From the NCBI GenBank assembly GCA_027064095.1, contig JAMOQI010000005.1, positions 1 through 64,000 on the forward strand: a DNA stretch of 64,000 nt, in the 5' to 3' direction. The stretch is from Bacteroidales bacterium (GTDB lineage: Bacteria; Bacteroidota; Bacteroidia; Bacteroidales; UBA1556). Positions 8,721 to 17,790 of this stretch are shown here, piece after piece. The stretch's first letter is position 1. Each line of letters starts with the position of its first letter. A program made the position numbers and the translations under genes. The notes beneath the pieces are model-generated. The model searched no databases. It was not told the DNA's origin and saw only the letters and a list, made by a program, of their open reading frames with translations.

Positions 8721-8728
8721 TATCTTTG
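8721..8728 (+). promoter_or_regulatory. Candidate -7 box (TATCTTTG) of the S9 peptidase gene
   Basis: TATCTTTG is an exact TAnnTTTG match 50 bp upstream of the ATG at 8779. It forms a divergent promoter pair with the box at 8655-8662. Confidence 0.55.
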
Positions 8729-8778
8729 CTGGCAATTTATATTTAATCTAAATATTCAATAAATACACACCAATTACA

Positions 8779-11586
8779 ATGAAATTATTATTTACAATTT
8801 CTTTTATATTAATATTCTTTTTTTCTTTTGGCCAGATAACTCAACAGAAAAAGATATTAAGTAATAAAGTTTACGAATCATGGAAAAATATTAGTAATCA
8901 ATCAATTACAAATGATGGCAAATGGGTAACTTATGAAATAAACCCTCAAAAAGGTGATGGTTATCTTTACATTTATAATACAGAAAACAATCATCTTGAT
9001 TCCATTGCCAGAGCAAAAAAGGCCAGCTTCTCTCCCACTTCAGATTTCATTGTTTTCTCAATTGTCCCTCAATACGATACTATTAGAAAAATGAAATTAA
9101 ACAAGACTCCTAAAAGCAAATTACCTAAAGATAGTCTTGGAATAATAATTCTTGATAAAGATTCTCTAATAAAGATTGCCAATGTTAGCAATTACAAAAT
9201 CACCAACAAAGGAAAATCATGGATAGTATATATTGATGAATCTAAAGAGTCAAAAAAGAATGTAAAAAACACAAAAAGACATTGGTTGTTCTTCAAAAGT
9301 AAAGAAAAAACTAAGGCAAAAGAAATAAAACAAAAAGGTGATAATATAGTATTATTGCAACCTATTAGCGGCAAAAAGATTAAATTAAAAAAGGTCGATG
9401 ATTTCACTTTTAATTATAATGGCACTGATTTTTACACACTTACGAATACAAAACTTGACAGTAGTAATATCTGCAATATTATTAAGATTAACCTCGAAAG
9501 TTTAAACACAGACACAATTCTTCATAAGACCGGTGTTGCATCTAAATTGGAAGTAAATAGAAAAGGTGATAATGTTGCCTTTCTTTTTGCTGAAGATACA
9601 GCTAAAGAGAATAAAGTTTATGATATGTATTTCTGGGATAAAGCTGATGGATTTGCCTTAAAAATTGCTGATACTACTTCAACGATAAAAGACTGGAGCC
9701 CAAGTGTTAATAGCAAATTAAGATTTTCCAAAGACGGGACTAAGCTATATTTTGGAATAGCACCAAAGCCCAAGCAAAAACAAAAAGACACCTTGTTAGA
9801 GTCAGAAAAATATCATGTTGATATATGGAATTATCAAGATAAAAGTCTTCAACCACAACAAAAATTAAGAGCAATAAAAGAGAAACGTAGAACATATATC
9901 GTACAATATGATATTATTAACAAAAAACTTACTCAATTAGAAGATACTATCATTCGCAATGTATATCTGCCACAAGAAGGCAGCTCCAATTTTGCTCTTG
10001 GTATCGATGATCAAAAATATGCCAAAGAGCAATCATGGGATGGATGGTATTCTGATTACTACGCCGTAAATGTACATGATGGTAGCCGTGAAATAGTTTT
10101 AGAACATCAACAAAGTTATGCACGTTTATCTCCTTATGGAAATTATATTCTCTATTTTAAGGATAGAGATAAAAACTGGTATGTATATGATATTAAGGCG
10201 CGTAAACACATTAATTTAACAAAAGATTTAAATATAAAGTTTTATAATGAGCTCCACGATACTCCCAACGAACCTAATCCATATGGAGTAGCTGGTTGGT
10301 ATGATAATGATAAATATGTGCTTATAAAAGACAGATATGATTTATGGCGTTTAGATCCAAGTGAGAGAACTACTCCACTAAATATTACATCTAATTATGG
10401 CAGGGATAATAAAATAAGATTCTCTCCTATTACATTCGATAGAGATGAGCATGAATATTTTAATGAAGAAAATCCACACTTATTAAAAGGTTTTAATGAA
10501 ACAAATAAAGAGAGTGGTTATTATTCTGTAGATTTAAGTACAAAAGAAAATCCCTTAACATTAATAAAATCTGATCATTATTATTACTACCCTACCAAAT
10601 CTAAGAATAGTAATAAAGTTATTTTTAGACGCTCTTCATTTAAAGAATATCCAGATTTGTATTTAACAAATACAAAATTTGAAAATATTATTAAAATCTC
10701 TAACACCAATCCTCAACAAAAAGAATATCTATGGGGCAGTGTGGAATTAATAAATTTTAAATCACTTGACAACAAGGACTTACAAGGGCTTATTTACAAG
10801 CCTGAGAATTTTGATTCTACGAAGAAATATCCCGTAATAGTATATTTCTACGAACGATATTCAGATGAAATACATCGTCATTATATACCAAAACCAAGTC
10901 ATTCAATTATAAACTTTAGTGAATATACTAGTAATGGTTATATTGTATTTATACCTGATATTACTTATAAGATTGGTCACCCTGCCAAATCAGCCTATAA
11001 TGCAATTGTAGGAGGAACTGAATTTATAAAGAAATATAAATGGGTAGATGCTAAGCATATAGGCATTCAAGGACAAAGTTGGGGAGGATATCAAGTAGCA
11101 ATGTTGGTAACCATGACAGATATTTATGCATGTGCAGAAGCAGGAGCACCAGTTAGCAATATGATAAGTGCCTATGGAGGAATACGTTGGGGCTCAGGAA
11201 TAAGCAGAGCTTTTCAGTATGAGAAGACACAAAGTAGAATTGGTGCTACTCCATGGGATAGCCTAAATTTATACATTGAGAACTCTCCTATTTTCTTTGC
11301 TCCAAAGGTAAATACGCCACTTTTAATTATGCATAATGATAAAGATGGTGCTGTACCTTGGTATCAAGGAATTGAGTATTTTAATGCTTTACGCCGATTA
11401 AATAAAAAAGTGTGGATGTTATCATACAATAATGACGACCACAATCTAATGAAATGGCCTAACAGAGTTGATCTAAGCATTAGAATGATGCAATTTTTCG
11501 ATCATTATTTAAAAGACAAACCTATGCCGGAATGGATGTCAAAAGGTTTGCCTGCCAAAGATAAAGGAATAAAGAACGCATATTAA
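8779..11586 (+). CDS. S9 family prolyl oligopeptidase-type peptidase, secreted
   Basis: The 935-residue protein starts with a signal peptide (MKLLFTISFILIFFFSFGQ). A long N-terminal beta-propeller region is followed by an alpha/beta-hydrolase domain from about residue 670. The nucleophile lies in GQSWGGYQ (Ser767), the acidic residue probably in HNDKDGAVPW (about 855) and the histidine in NDDHNLMKW (about 894). This is the serine protease clan of dipeptidyl and oligopeptidyl peptidases that trim peptides in the periplasm of proteolytic Bacteroidota. The propeller region carries a Lys-rich insertion around residues 150-185 not typical of the family core. It may be co-transcribed with the DUF5063 gene 24 bp downstream. 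The exact peptide specificity cannot be read from the sequence. Confidence 0.88.
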   Translation: MKLLFTISFILIFFFSFGQITQQKKILSNKVYESWKNISNQSITNDGKWVTYEINPQKGDGYLYIYNTENNHLDSIARAKKASFSPTSDFIVFSIVPQYDTIRKMKLNKTPKSKLPKDSLGIIILDKDSLIKIANVSNYKITNKGKSWIVYIDESKESKKNVKNTKRHWLFFKSKEKTKAKEIKQKGDNIVLLQPISGKKIKLKKVDDFTFNYNGTDFYTLTNTKLDSSNICNIIKINLESLNTDTILHKTGVASKLEVNRKGDNVAFLFAEDTAKENKVYDMYFWDKADGFALKIADTTSTIKDWSPSVNSKLRFSKDGTKLYFGIAPKPKQKQKDTLLESEKYHVDIWNYQDKSLQPQQKLRAIKEKRRTYIVQYDIINKKLTQLEDTIIRNVYLPQEGSSNFALGIDDQKYAKEQSWDGWYSDYYAVNVHDGSREIVLEHQQSYARLSPYGNYILYFKDRDKNWYVYDIKARKHINLTKDLNIKFYNELHDTPNEPNPYGVAGWYDNDKYVLIKDRYDLWRLDPSERTTPLNITSNYGRDNKIRFSPITFDRDEHEYFNEENPHLLKGFNETNKESGYYSVDLSTKENPLTLIKSDHYYYYPTKSKNSNKVIFRRSSFKEYPDLYLTNTKFENIIKISNTNPQQKEYLWGSVELINFKSLDNKDLQGLIYKPENFDSTKKYPVIVYFYERYSDEIHRHYIPKPSHSIINFSEYTSNGYIVFIPDITYKIGHPAKSAYNAIVGGTEFIKKYKWVDAKHIGIQGQSWGGYQVAMLVTMTDIYACAEAGAPVSNMISAYGGIRWGSGISRAFQYEKTQSRIGATPWDSLNLYIENSPIFFAPKVNTPLLIMHNDKDGAVPWYQGIEYFNALRRLNKKVWMLSYNNDDHNLMKWPNRVDLSIRMMQFFDHYLKDKPMPEWMSKGLPAKDKGIKNAY

Positions 11587-11610
11587 ATAATAGAAAAAAT
11601 ATTATAAATT

Positions 11611-12144
11611 ATGAAAAAGGATAATTTAGAAAAAGTAAAATCTACACAGGTGCTAGAAATGATAAGATTAGCATATGAGTTTTGCACTTTTACCGAAGAT
11701 ATTGCAAAACAAGAAGTAAAAGTTGTATTATCATTTTACCAAAAATTACTACCACTAATGTACATCAAAGGAGCCTTACTCCCAGATTTGGAAGAAGTAG
11801 ATGAAAGCTTTAACGAAAGATATGTAACTGAAGAGCATTGGGAAAAAGTTTTTATGGAAGCAAGAGAGAAATTTGACAAGGATGAGTACTTTTGGGTGGT
11901 AGATAAAAATAACGATACTTTAAAAGCCAGTATTGCCGAACATCTTGCAGATATATATCAAGATATGAAAGACTTTGTTATATTATTCCAAAATAATAAA
12001 TTAGTAGCAAAAGAAAACTCTGTTTTTGAATTAAAAAAGCTATTTGCTATTCACTGGGGAGTTAGAATTAGTGCTCTTATGCCTGTTTTTCATAATCTGA
12101 TGTATGCTTTAGAGATACAGGAAAATGAAGAAATGGAGTTTTAA
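11611..12144 (+). CDS. DUF5063-like cytosolic protein
   Basis: The 177-residue protein is acidic and all-helical in appearance, with no signal peptide. Features such as VLSFYQKLLPLMYIKGALLPDLE, YVTEEHWEKVF and HLADIYQDMKDFVILFQ match my recollection of the DUF5063 family, which is widespread in Bacteroidota and has no known function. It follows the S9 peptidase gene by 24 bp and precedes a strong -7 box for the next gene, so it is probably the end of a two-gene unit. The family assignment is from memory of its pattern. No function is claimed. Confidence 0.65.
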   Translation: MKKDNLEKVKSTQVLEMIRLAYEFCTFTEDIAKQEVKVVLSFYQKLLPLMYIKGALLPDLEEVDESFNERYVTEEHWEKVFMEAREKFDKDEYFWVVDKNNDTLKASIAEHLADIYQDMKDFVILFQNNKLVAKENSVFELKKLFAIHWGVRISALMPVFHNLMYALEIQENEEMEF

Positions 12145-12166
12145 CATTTTTTAGCTTTACTATTTA

Positions 12167-12174
12167 TAGCTTTG
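12167..12174 (+). promoter_or_regulatory. Candidate -7 box (TAGCTTTG)
   Basis: TAGCTTTG matches TAnnTTTG and lies 63 bp upstream of the ATG at 12238. A small palindrome TTGTC-TTAC-GACAA follows it in the leader. Confidence 0.5.
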
Positions 12175-12237
12175 TAAGATATTTGTTGTCTTACGACAAT
12201 TAGTTCATAAATTAACACAAAACAAATAAATTTTAGC

Positions 12238-13656
12238 ATGAAATATTTTATTAGTTTACTTCTATTATTATCAATAAACAGTTTTGTTTGCGCAAAAAAA
12301 GCTTACAAAATAGATGTTAAACTCAGCAATTCACAAGATACTAGCTTACTATTAGTAAGTTATTATGGGAATACAAATCAAATAGTTGACACAGCCTTTC
12401 TAGAGAATGGTGTTTATACTTTCTCAGGTGACGAGCCCCTCAAAGGAGGTATTTACTTAGTTGTATTTCAGAATAAGCAATATTTTGAAATGGTTGTAGA
12501 TAAAGAACAACATTTCTCCATGCAAACAGATCCAACAGACCCTGTTAATAAGATGAAAATAAAAAACTCTCAAGATAATATAGACTTTTATTCTTATTTA
12601 AAACAAGTTGGAGAATTTGGCAAAAAAGACCAAGAACTTAATAAAGAATACAAAGCTGCTAAGGATGATAAAGAAAAACAAGAAAAGATAAAAAAGGAAA
12701 TTACTGAAATAAATGAAAAAGTAAAGACTATAAAACTTGATTTCATTAATAATCATAAAGGTAGTTTATTTGCCAAAATATTACTCGCTTCTGAAGAACC
12801 GGAAGTGCCAAAAGTATTACCTAAGAAAGATGATGGCAGTCCTGATTCCAGCTATATATATCGTTACTATAAAGAGCATTATTTCGACGGTTTTGATTTT
12901 GCCGATGAAAGGTTGTTAAGAACACCTATTTATGCAAATAAAATAAAAAGATATTTTAAAAATATTCTTATTCAACGACCTGATACTCTCATAAAAGAGG
13001 CAAATATAATTATTGAAAAAGCTAAGCCCAATAAAGAAACTTATAAATATTGTATCTGGTACTTTACTTATGAATCAGAAACAAGCCAAATAATGGGAAT
13101 GGACGAAGTTTTTGTGGCCTTAGGTAAGAAGTATTATTTAACTGGTGAAGCTTATTGGGTGAATGATGCTACTCTAAAGAGAATGACCAAAAGAATAAAT
13201 ACTTTAGATAGACTTTTGATTGGCAAAACAGCTCCAAATATGATAATGCAAGATACACTTATGAATCTTCGTAGCCTTTATGATGTGAAGGCAAATTATA
13301 CTATAGCTTTATTTTGGGACCCTGATTGTGGTCACTGTAAGCACGAAATTCATGAAGCCCAACCATGGACAAAAGAAAATGCTGAGAAATATGGAGTTAA
13401 AGTTTTTGCTGTTTGTTCTGATACTAATGTGGCTAAATGGACAAAGAAAATTCACGAATATAAAATCCAAGACTGGATTAATGTTGATGGTCCACGTAGT
13501 TTAACAGAGAATTATCACGATTTATATGATATCATCTCCACTCCTACAATTTATTTATTCGATAAAAATAAAAAAATTATCGCAAAAAGATTGAATTGGA
13601 AACAAACAACTGATTTTATTAAAAGAGATTACGAAGCTAAGTTAAAAGAAGAATAA
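12238..13656 (+). CDS. Periplasmic thioredoxin-like (TlpA/ResA-type) protein with DUF4369/DUF5106-type N-terminus
   Basis: The 472-residue product begins with a signal peptide (ISLLLLLSINSFVCAKK). The N-terminal beta-rich domain of about 100 residues resembles DUF4369. A helical middle region (about 130-320, DUF5106-like) leads to a C-terminal thioredoxin fold (about 325-470) with the active site WDPDCGHCKHE. The CGHC motif indicates a redox-active disulfide, probably a periplasmic thiol reductase used in cytochrome maturation or disulfide repair. The cis-proline appears in ISTPTIYLFD. It stands alone between its own promoter and terminator. Confidence 0.85.
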   Translation: MKYFISLLLLLSINSFVCAKKAYKIDVKLSNSQDTSLLLVSYYGNTNQIVDTAFLENGVYTFSGDEPLKGGIYLVVFQNKQYFEMVVDKEQHFSMQTDPTDPVNKMKIKNSQDNIDFYSYLKQVGEFGKKDQELNKEYKAAKDDKEKQEKIKKEITEINEKVKTIKLDFINNHKGSLFAKILLASEEPEVPKVLPKKDDGSPDSSYIYRYYKEHYFDGFDFADERLLRTPIYANKIKRYFKNILIQRPDTLIKEANIIIEKAKPNKETYKYCIWYFTYESETSQIMGMDEVFVALGKKYYLTGEAYWVNDATLKRMTKRINTLDRLLIGKTAPNMIMQDTLMNLRSLYDVKANYTIALFWDPDCGHCKHEIHEAQPWTKENAEKYGVKVFAVCSDTNVAKWTKKIHEYKIQDWINVDGPRSLTENYHDLYDIISTPTIYLFDKNKKIIAKRLNWKQTTDFIKRDYEAKLKEE

Positions 13657-13706
13657 ACATTAATTTCTAATATTTTTTTAACAAATAGAATATCAATAAT
13701 ATATAC

Positions 13707-13740
13707 AAACACCAGTAAATATAATGCTGGTGTTTTATTA
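13707..13740 (+). terminator. Terminator after the thioredoxin-like gene
   Basis: AAACACCAG (13707-13715) pairs with CTGGTGTTT (13727-13735) and is followed by a short TATTA tract. The T-run is weak. Confidence 0.65.
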
Positions 13741-13846
13741 TACTTAGACCATACAATAATTATAGTATCAATAAGTTATATACAAGTAATAAATATTAAA
13801 ATTACAAAACACAAATTATATTTAACAGTAATCAATTAAAATTAGT

Positions 13847-16180
13847 ATGTTATTCAAGACTTCAACAATAACCACAATAATTATTTTACTATTTATTTCT
13901 AATAAAATAATGGCACAAATTGGCTTGGAAGAATGGAGAGATCATTTACCATATTCCAAAACTATTGCTGTTACAGAGGGAGATAAAGGCCGAATCTACT
14001 GCGCTACTCCAAATAGTGCATTTTATTATGACCAGAATGAAGATGCTATTGTAAGAATGAATAGAATAACCGGATTATCTGATGTAAGCATCTCTACTTT
14101 AGCATTTAATAAAGAAAGTAATGATTTAATTATTGCATATAAAAATGGTAATATTGATATTATTAATAATGGTATTATTTTAAATATTTCAGATATCAAA
14201 AATAAATCAATGGTTGGTAGTAAGTGTATCAATAAAATAAAGTTTCGCGATAATTATATTTATCTCGCCTGTGATTTTGGTATAGTAGTAATCGATTCTA
14301 AGAAAAATGAAATAAAAGACACTTATTATATAGGTCCGAATGGAAATGCTATATCAATTTATGATATTGATTTTAGCGACAGTTTATTCTATGCTGCCAC
14401 ATCAGAGGGAATATATTCTGCAAGCTTAAATGAACAAAACCTTAACAATTACCAGTTTTGGCATAAGGATACAAATTTATTATTTCCGAATATAGCATAT
14501 AATTGCATAAGTGTTCATGCATCCGGAATATATATTAATGCACCGGGAGCAGTTTACAATACTGATAGTATATATGTGTTGAATAATGGAAACTGGAATT
14601 TATTTACAGAAACAACCCACCAACCCACTTATGAAATAAAATCCTATGGTGATACTCTCCTTATTGTTCAGGATTATAATTTTAAATATTTCTATAATAA
14701 TATGACAGAATCATTCTTAGCTTATACTTATGGAGATGAAACACCAAGGCCTAAAGATGCTATTTTTGATTCAAAAGGAGAAGTTTGGATAGCTGATAAA
14801 AAGAACTCCTTAGTTCAAAGTAAGGCTCAATGGCATTATAAATTCTATCATCCGGAAGGTCCGGCTTATTACAATGCTTACAATATAACTTATAGCCAAG
14901 GACAAATTTGGGTTGCTAGTGGTGGTATTCAAAGTAATTGGGACAATGCATTTGAAAATAAGGGTATTTACCAATTTATTGACCAAAGATGGAATTCATA
15001 TAATTCATCAAACACACCAGCCTTCGATACCATTTCTGATATTATGAAAGTACTAGTAAATCCGGAGAACAGTAATGAAATATATGTCGCTACTTGGGGA
15101 AAAGGTATTATAAGAATGAATAAAGGCATTGTAAATACTATTTATAATAATACAAACAGTACTTTATCTTATGCATCTAATTATCCAGGTTTTATTGGAG
15201 TTGCCGGTTTAGCTTTCGATGATAACAATTATCTATGGGTTACTAATAGTGCCAATCCAAATTCACTTCAGTTTATGAACACCAAAGGACAATGGCAAAG
15301 TCTTAGCCTTTCGCCTTTTATTACAGATAATGCTGTTGGTGATTTGATAATTGATGACTTTGGACAGAAATGGATAATTATTCCTAGAAATGGAGGTATA
15401 ATTGTTTATAATGACAATAATACACCTGAAATACAAGGTGATGACAGAAAAAGAAAACTTACAGGAGCTGATAATTACGGGAAGCTACCTTCTACCGGTG
15501 TAAATGCCTTAGCTAAAGACAAAGAAGGTAATATTTGGGTTGGGACTGACGAAGGTGTGGCTGTTTTCTATTCTCCCGGATTAGTATTTTCTGGTGATAA
15601 TTTTGATGCACAGCAGATATATATTGAGCAAGAAGGCATTTCTCAATACTTGTTAGAATCTGAAATTGTAAGCTGCATTGCTATTGATGGTGCAAATAGA
15701 AAGTGGTTTGGAACCAGAAATGCCGGTGTCTTCTTAATGTCACAAGATGCATCAAAAGAGATTTACCATTTTACAGAATCTAATAGTCCCTTACTAAGCA
15801 ATAATATACAAAGTATTGGTATAGATTCTGAAAGTGGTGAAGTTTTCTTTGGAACAAGTAATGGGATAATCTCTTTCAGAAGTACTGCTACCGAGGGAAC
15901 AGAATATCAAGAACAAGAAGTAAAAGTATTTCCTAATCCTGTAAGACCAAATTATAATGGTAAAATTGCAATAAAAGGACTTGTTGAGAACGCTAATATA
16001 AAAATAACTGATGCTTCTGGAAATCTTGTCTATCAAACAAATGCTTTTGGAGGTCAAGCAATATGGAATGGCAAGAATTTTAATGGCAACAGAGTAGCTA
16101 CGGGTGTGTATTATGTATTCTCTACTGATGATAATACAGGTGAAGAGAACAATATTACCAAAATATTATTCATTAAATAA
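13847..16180 (+). CDS. porZ: PorZ-like T9SS protein (two-propeller protein with sorting domain)
   Basis: The 777-residue protein has a signal peptide ending near IMAQ. The opening IGLEEWRDHLPYSKTIAVTEGDKGRIYCAT matches the PorZ N-terminus. Two beta-propeller regions follow, with repeats such as YLWVTNSANP, NIWVGTDEGVAVF and RKWFGTRNAGVFL (two-component-regulator-propeller type). A C-terminal type A sorting domain (about 690-777) has VFPNPVRPNYNG, ITDASGNLVYQTN, WNGKNFNGNRVATGVYYV and ITKILFIK. In T9SS, PorZ is part of the surface attachment complex with PorU, PorV and PorQ and helps load anionic lipopolysaccharide onto cargo. The order and ending fit PorZ. A paralogous propeller cargo protein is the alternative. 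Confidence 0.8.
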   Translation: MLFKTSTITTIIILLFISNKIMAQIGLEEWRDHLPYSKTIAVTEGDKGRIYCATPNSAFYYDQNEDAIVRMNRITGLSDVSISTLAFNKESNDLIIAYKNGNIDIINNGIILNISDIKNKSMVGSKCINKIKFRDNYIYLACDFGIVVIDSKKNEIKDTYYIGPNGNAISIYDIDFSDSLFYAATSEGIYSASLNEQNLNNYQFWHKDTNLLFPNIAYNCISVHASGIYINAPGAVYNTDSIYVLNNGNWNLFTETTHQPTYEIKSYGDTLLIVQDYNFKYFYNNMTESFLAYTYGDETPRPKDAIFDSKGEVWIADKKNSLVQSKAQWHYKFYHPEGPAYYNAYNITYSQGQIWVASGGIQSNWDNAFENKGIYQFIDQRWNSYNSSNTPAFDTISDIMKVLVNPENSNEIYVATWGKGIIRMNKGIVNTIYNNTNSTLSYASNYPGFIGVAGLAFDDNNYLWVTNSANPNSLQFMNTKGQWQSLSLSPFITDNAVGDLIIDDFGQKWIIIPRNGGIIVYNDNNTPEIQGDDRKRKLTGADNYGKLPSTGVNALAKDKEGNIWVGTDEGVAVFYSPGLVFSGDNFDAQQIYIEQEGISQYLLESEIVSCIAIDGANRKWFGTRNAGVFLMSQDASKEIYHFTESNSPLLSNNIQSIGIDSESGEVFFGTSNGIISFRSTATEGTEYQEQEVKVFPNPVRPNYNGKIAIKGLVENANIKITDASGNLVYQTNAFGGQAIWNGKNFNGNRVATGVYYVFSTDDNTGEENNITKILFIK

Positions 16181-16213
16181 TATTTACTTTCCTATTCAGA
16201 ATTTTTTTTATTG

Positions 16214-16221
16214 TATCTTTG
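16214..16221 (+). promoter_or_regulatory. Candidate -7 box (TATCTTTG) for the YbjQ gene
   Basis: TATCTTTG is an exact consensus match 30 bp upstream of the ATG at 16252. Confidence 0.55.
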
Positions 16222-16251
16222 AAACTCTATTAATCAAAAAAACTTTGTATT

Positions 16252-16566
16252 ATGATAATTACATCGACTGATTTTATTCCAAACAAAGAAATAACAGAAA
16301 TACTTGGAATTGCCAGAGGAAGTACAGTAAGAGCTAGACATATTGGAAATGATATTTTTGCTGCATTAAAGAATGTTGTTGGCGGAGAAATAAGCGAATA
16401 CACTAAGCTACAAGCACAATCAAGAGAACAAGCTATGCAGAGAATGAAAGATGATGCTGAAACAATGGGTGCCGATGCTGTTATTAATGTAAGATTATCA
16501 ACTTCTATGGTAATGCAAGGCGCTGCTGAAATATTAGCGTATGGAACAGCAGTGAAATTTTCTTAA
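16252..16566 (+). CDS. YbjQ/UPF0145 family protein
   Basis: The 104-residue protein covers the whole UPF0145 (YbjQ) fold: MIITSTDFIPNKEITEILGIARGSTVRARHIGNDIFAALKN at the N-terminus, then the helix with SREQAMQRMKDDAETMGADAVINVR and a closing strand EILAYGTAVKF. These proteins form pentameric rings and are sometimes described as heavy-metal-binding, but no cellular role is established. It has its own promoter and is followed 10 bp later by a small membrane peptide that may share the transcript. Confidence 0.9.
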   Translation: MIITSTDFIPNKEITEILGIARGSTVRARHIGNDIFAALKNVVGGEISEYTKLQAQSREQAMQRMKDDAETMGADAVINVRLSTSMVMQGAAEILAYGTAVKFS

Positions 16567-16576
16567 AATAGATACT

Positions 16577-16702
16577 ATGACAAGAATTATTTTAGGAATT
16601 GAAGGGTTCTTATTTTTAGCTTCAATTCTAATAATTATCTTTCTTATCTTTAAACGAATTAAAGATAAGAAAAAAGAAAATTTTGAGGATAGAGATAATT
16701 AA
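16577..16702 (+). CDS. 41-residue single-span membrane peptide
   Basis: This ORF is below the cut-off of the ORF track. It reads MTRIILGIEGFLFLASILIII... with one hydrophobic helix (about residues 3-25) followed by a basic-then-acidic tail (KRIKDKKKENFEDRDN), a positive-inside arrangement. The start codon lies 10 bp after the ybjQ stop, so the two are probably co-transcribed. No family recognised. It could be a small accessory membrane protein or a chance ORF, although the charge layout and position favour a gene. Confidence 0.5.
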   Translation: MTRIILGIEGFLFLASILIIIFLIFKRIKDKKKENFEDRDN

Positions 16703-16753
16703 ACAACATCAATTACAAAATATTTATATCTGTATAACCCATAAGACATATAT

Positions 16754-17098
16754 TTATTTATCATAGGATAAAGAACTTATTTGCAACTCATTGCCTTGTA
16801 TTAAATCCGTAAATAAGCTATTACATTTGGGACATGCATCGTAGAGATTTTCTATTTCAAAAGTATATCCACAATCTGAGCATTTCGATATTGCTTTAAT
16901 ATGTTTTATCGACAACTTAGCATTTTCCAACACAGTATTTTTCACTCCACTATTCCAAGCAAAATCAAGTGCTTCCATCACTATTCCACTTTGACTACCA
17001 ATTGTTAATTCTATTTGAGAAAATGAATCTACATTTGCCTTTATAGCCTCTTTTTCAGCTATATCAACTATACTCATCACAATAGATAACTCATGCAT
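16754..17098 (-). CDS. hypA: HypA-type hydrogenase nickel metallochaperone
   Basis: The 114-residue protein starts with MHELSIV, where the amino group and His2 form the nickel site. The zinc-ribbon CSDCGYTFEIENLYDACPKCNS (about residues 73-94) is complete. HypA delivers nickel to the large subunit of [NiFe]-hydrogenase with HypB. No other hyp or hydrogenase gene is in the window, so partners must be elsewhere or the protein serves another nickel enzyme. A -7 box (TATTTTTG on the minus strand) lies at 17121-17128, 23 bp upstream. Confidence 0.88.
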   Translation of the reverse strand: MHELSIVMSIVDIAEKEAIKANVDSFSQIELTIGSQSGIVMEALDFAWNSGVKNTVLENAKLSIKHIKAISKCSDCGYTFEIENLYDACPKCNSLFTDLIQGNELQISSLSYDK

Positions 17099-17120
17099 AT
17101 TTTATTATCTTTAATTGTTA

Positions 17121-17128
17121 CAAAAATA
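17121..17128 (-). promoter_or_regulatory. Candidate -7 box (TATTTTTG) for hypA
   Basis: CAAAAATA on the plus strand reads TATTTTTG on the minus strand, a TAnnTTTG match just upstream of the hypA ATG. Confidence 0.4.
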
Positions 17129-17215
17129 ACAGAATGAACCATATATTAATAGTAAGAACTTATCTATTTTCTCAAATACAATTGACAAAAATCACCACAA
17201 GAAATATTTTACCCT

Positions 17216-17286
17216 GATTATTCACAAATAATCCTGACGATTAAGTAAAACTAATAACCTCAGCTCTACAAAAGATTTCACTCACA
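17216..17286 (-). repeat. 71-bp dispersed repeat, copy A
   Basis: Read on the minus strand, this segment matches 60789-60859 (plus strand) over 71 bp with seven mismatches and no gap. The most conserved core is AGGTTATTAGTTTTACTTAA, followed by a palindrome ATTATT-TGTG-AATAAT. It is intergenic, between hypA and the TPR gene. Confidence 0.85.
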
Positions 17287-17357
17287 GAATACATAAATAG
17301 TAATAATAAATACGAAAAAAAGCTTGAGTAAAAAATGGAATTATAATAGTAGAACTT

Positions 17358-17660
17358 CTACTGCCAAGGATCTATATGAGTATTTGTACAAGCATATATA
17401 TCAAGACGTCCTTGGGATAGAATAGTCATTATAAAGTCCTTTTGAGTTTTTGCTAACTCATCATCCGGATTCAATTTCAATATTTCAATATATTTATTAA
17501 CAGCATTTGAAAATTCATTGCGTTTAGTATACACTTTAGCCAATTGATGCAACACCTCTATATTATCATTATCATTCTTCAATTCCAAACTTAAAGAATT
17601 GATTAATTTATCTAAGAGATTCTCATCCTGTAACATTTCTTCAAAAACTACAGCATCCAT
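17358..17660 (-). CDS. Small TPR protein
   Basis: The 100-residue protein contains about one and a half TPR units (VLHQLAKVYTKRNEFSNAVNKYIEILKLNPDDELAKTQKDFI). It has no signal peptide, so it is probably cytosolic and mediates a protein contact. It starts 30 bp past the 3' end of the SRP RNA gene and may be transcribed by read-through from it. No partner can be named. Confidence 0.7.
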   Translation of the reverse strand: MDAVVFEEMLQDENLLDKLINSLSLELKNDNDNIEVLHQLAKVYTKRNEFSNAVNKYIEILKLNPDDELAKTQKDFIMTILSQGRLDIYACTNTHIDPWQ

Positions 17661-17689
17661 ATCAAAATAAAAAAAAGTTTATAAAAAAA

Positions 17690-17785
17690 GGGTAAGCTAC
17701 TTACATCGCACCGCTCAACCACCTACCCTTGCTACCTTCCGGTCCTGGGGGAGTTCAGCAGGAGCTGGTCGTATAAGACTTACCC
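17690..17785 (-). ncRNA. ffs: Signal recognition particle RNA (small bacterial 4.5S type)
   Basis: On the minus strand the sequence contains the universal SRP domain IV signature: GCTCCTGCTGAACTCC, then CCAGGACCGGAAGGTAGCAA, followed by a GGTAGG segment. The ends pair as GGGTAAGTC with the 3' CTTACCC arm (17690-17696 against 17779-17785), giving a hairpin of about 96 nt, the short SRP form. A T-rich tract lies just past the 3' end (17670-17689). A consensus promoter is placed at the correct distance for initiation at 17785. It binds Ffh and directs membrane proteins to the translocon. Confidence 0.95.
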
Positions 17786-17790
17786 AGCTG

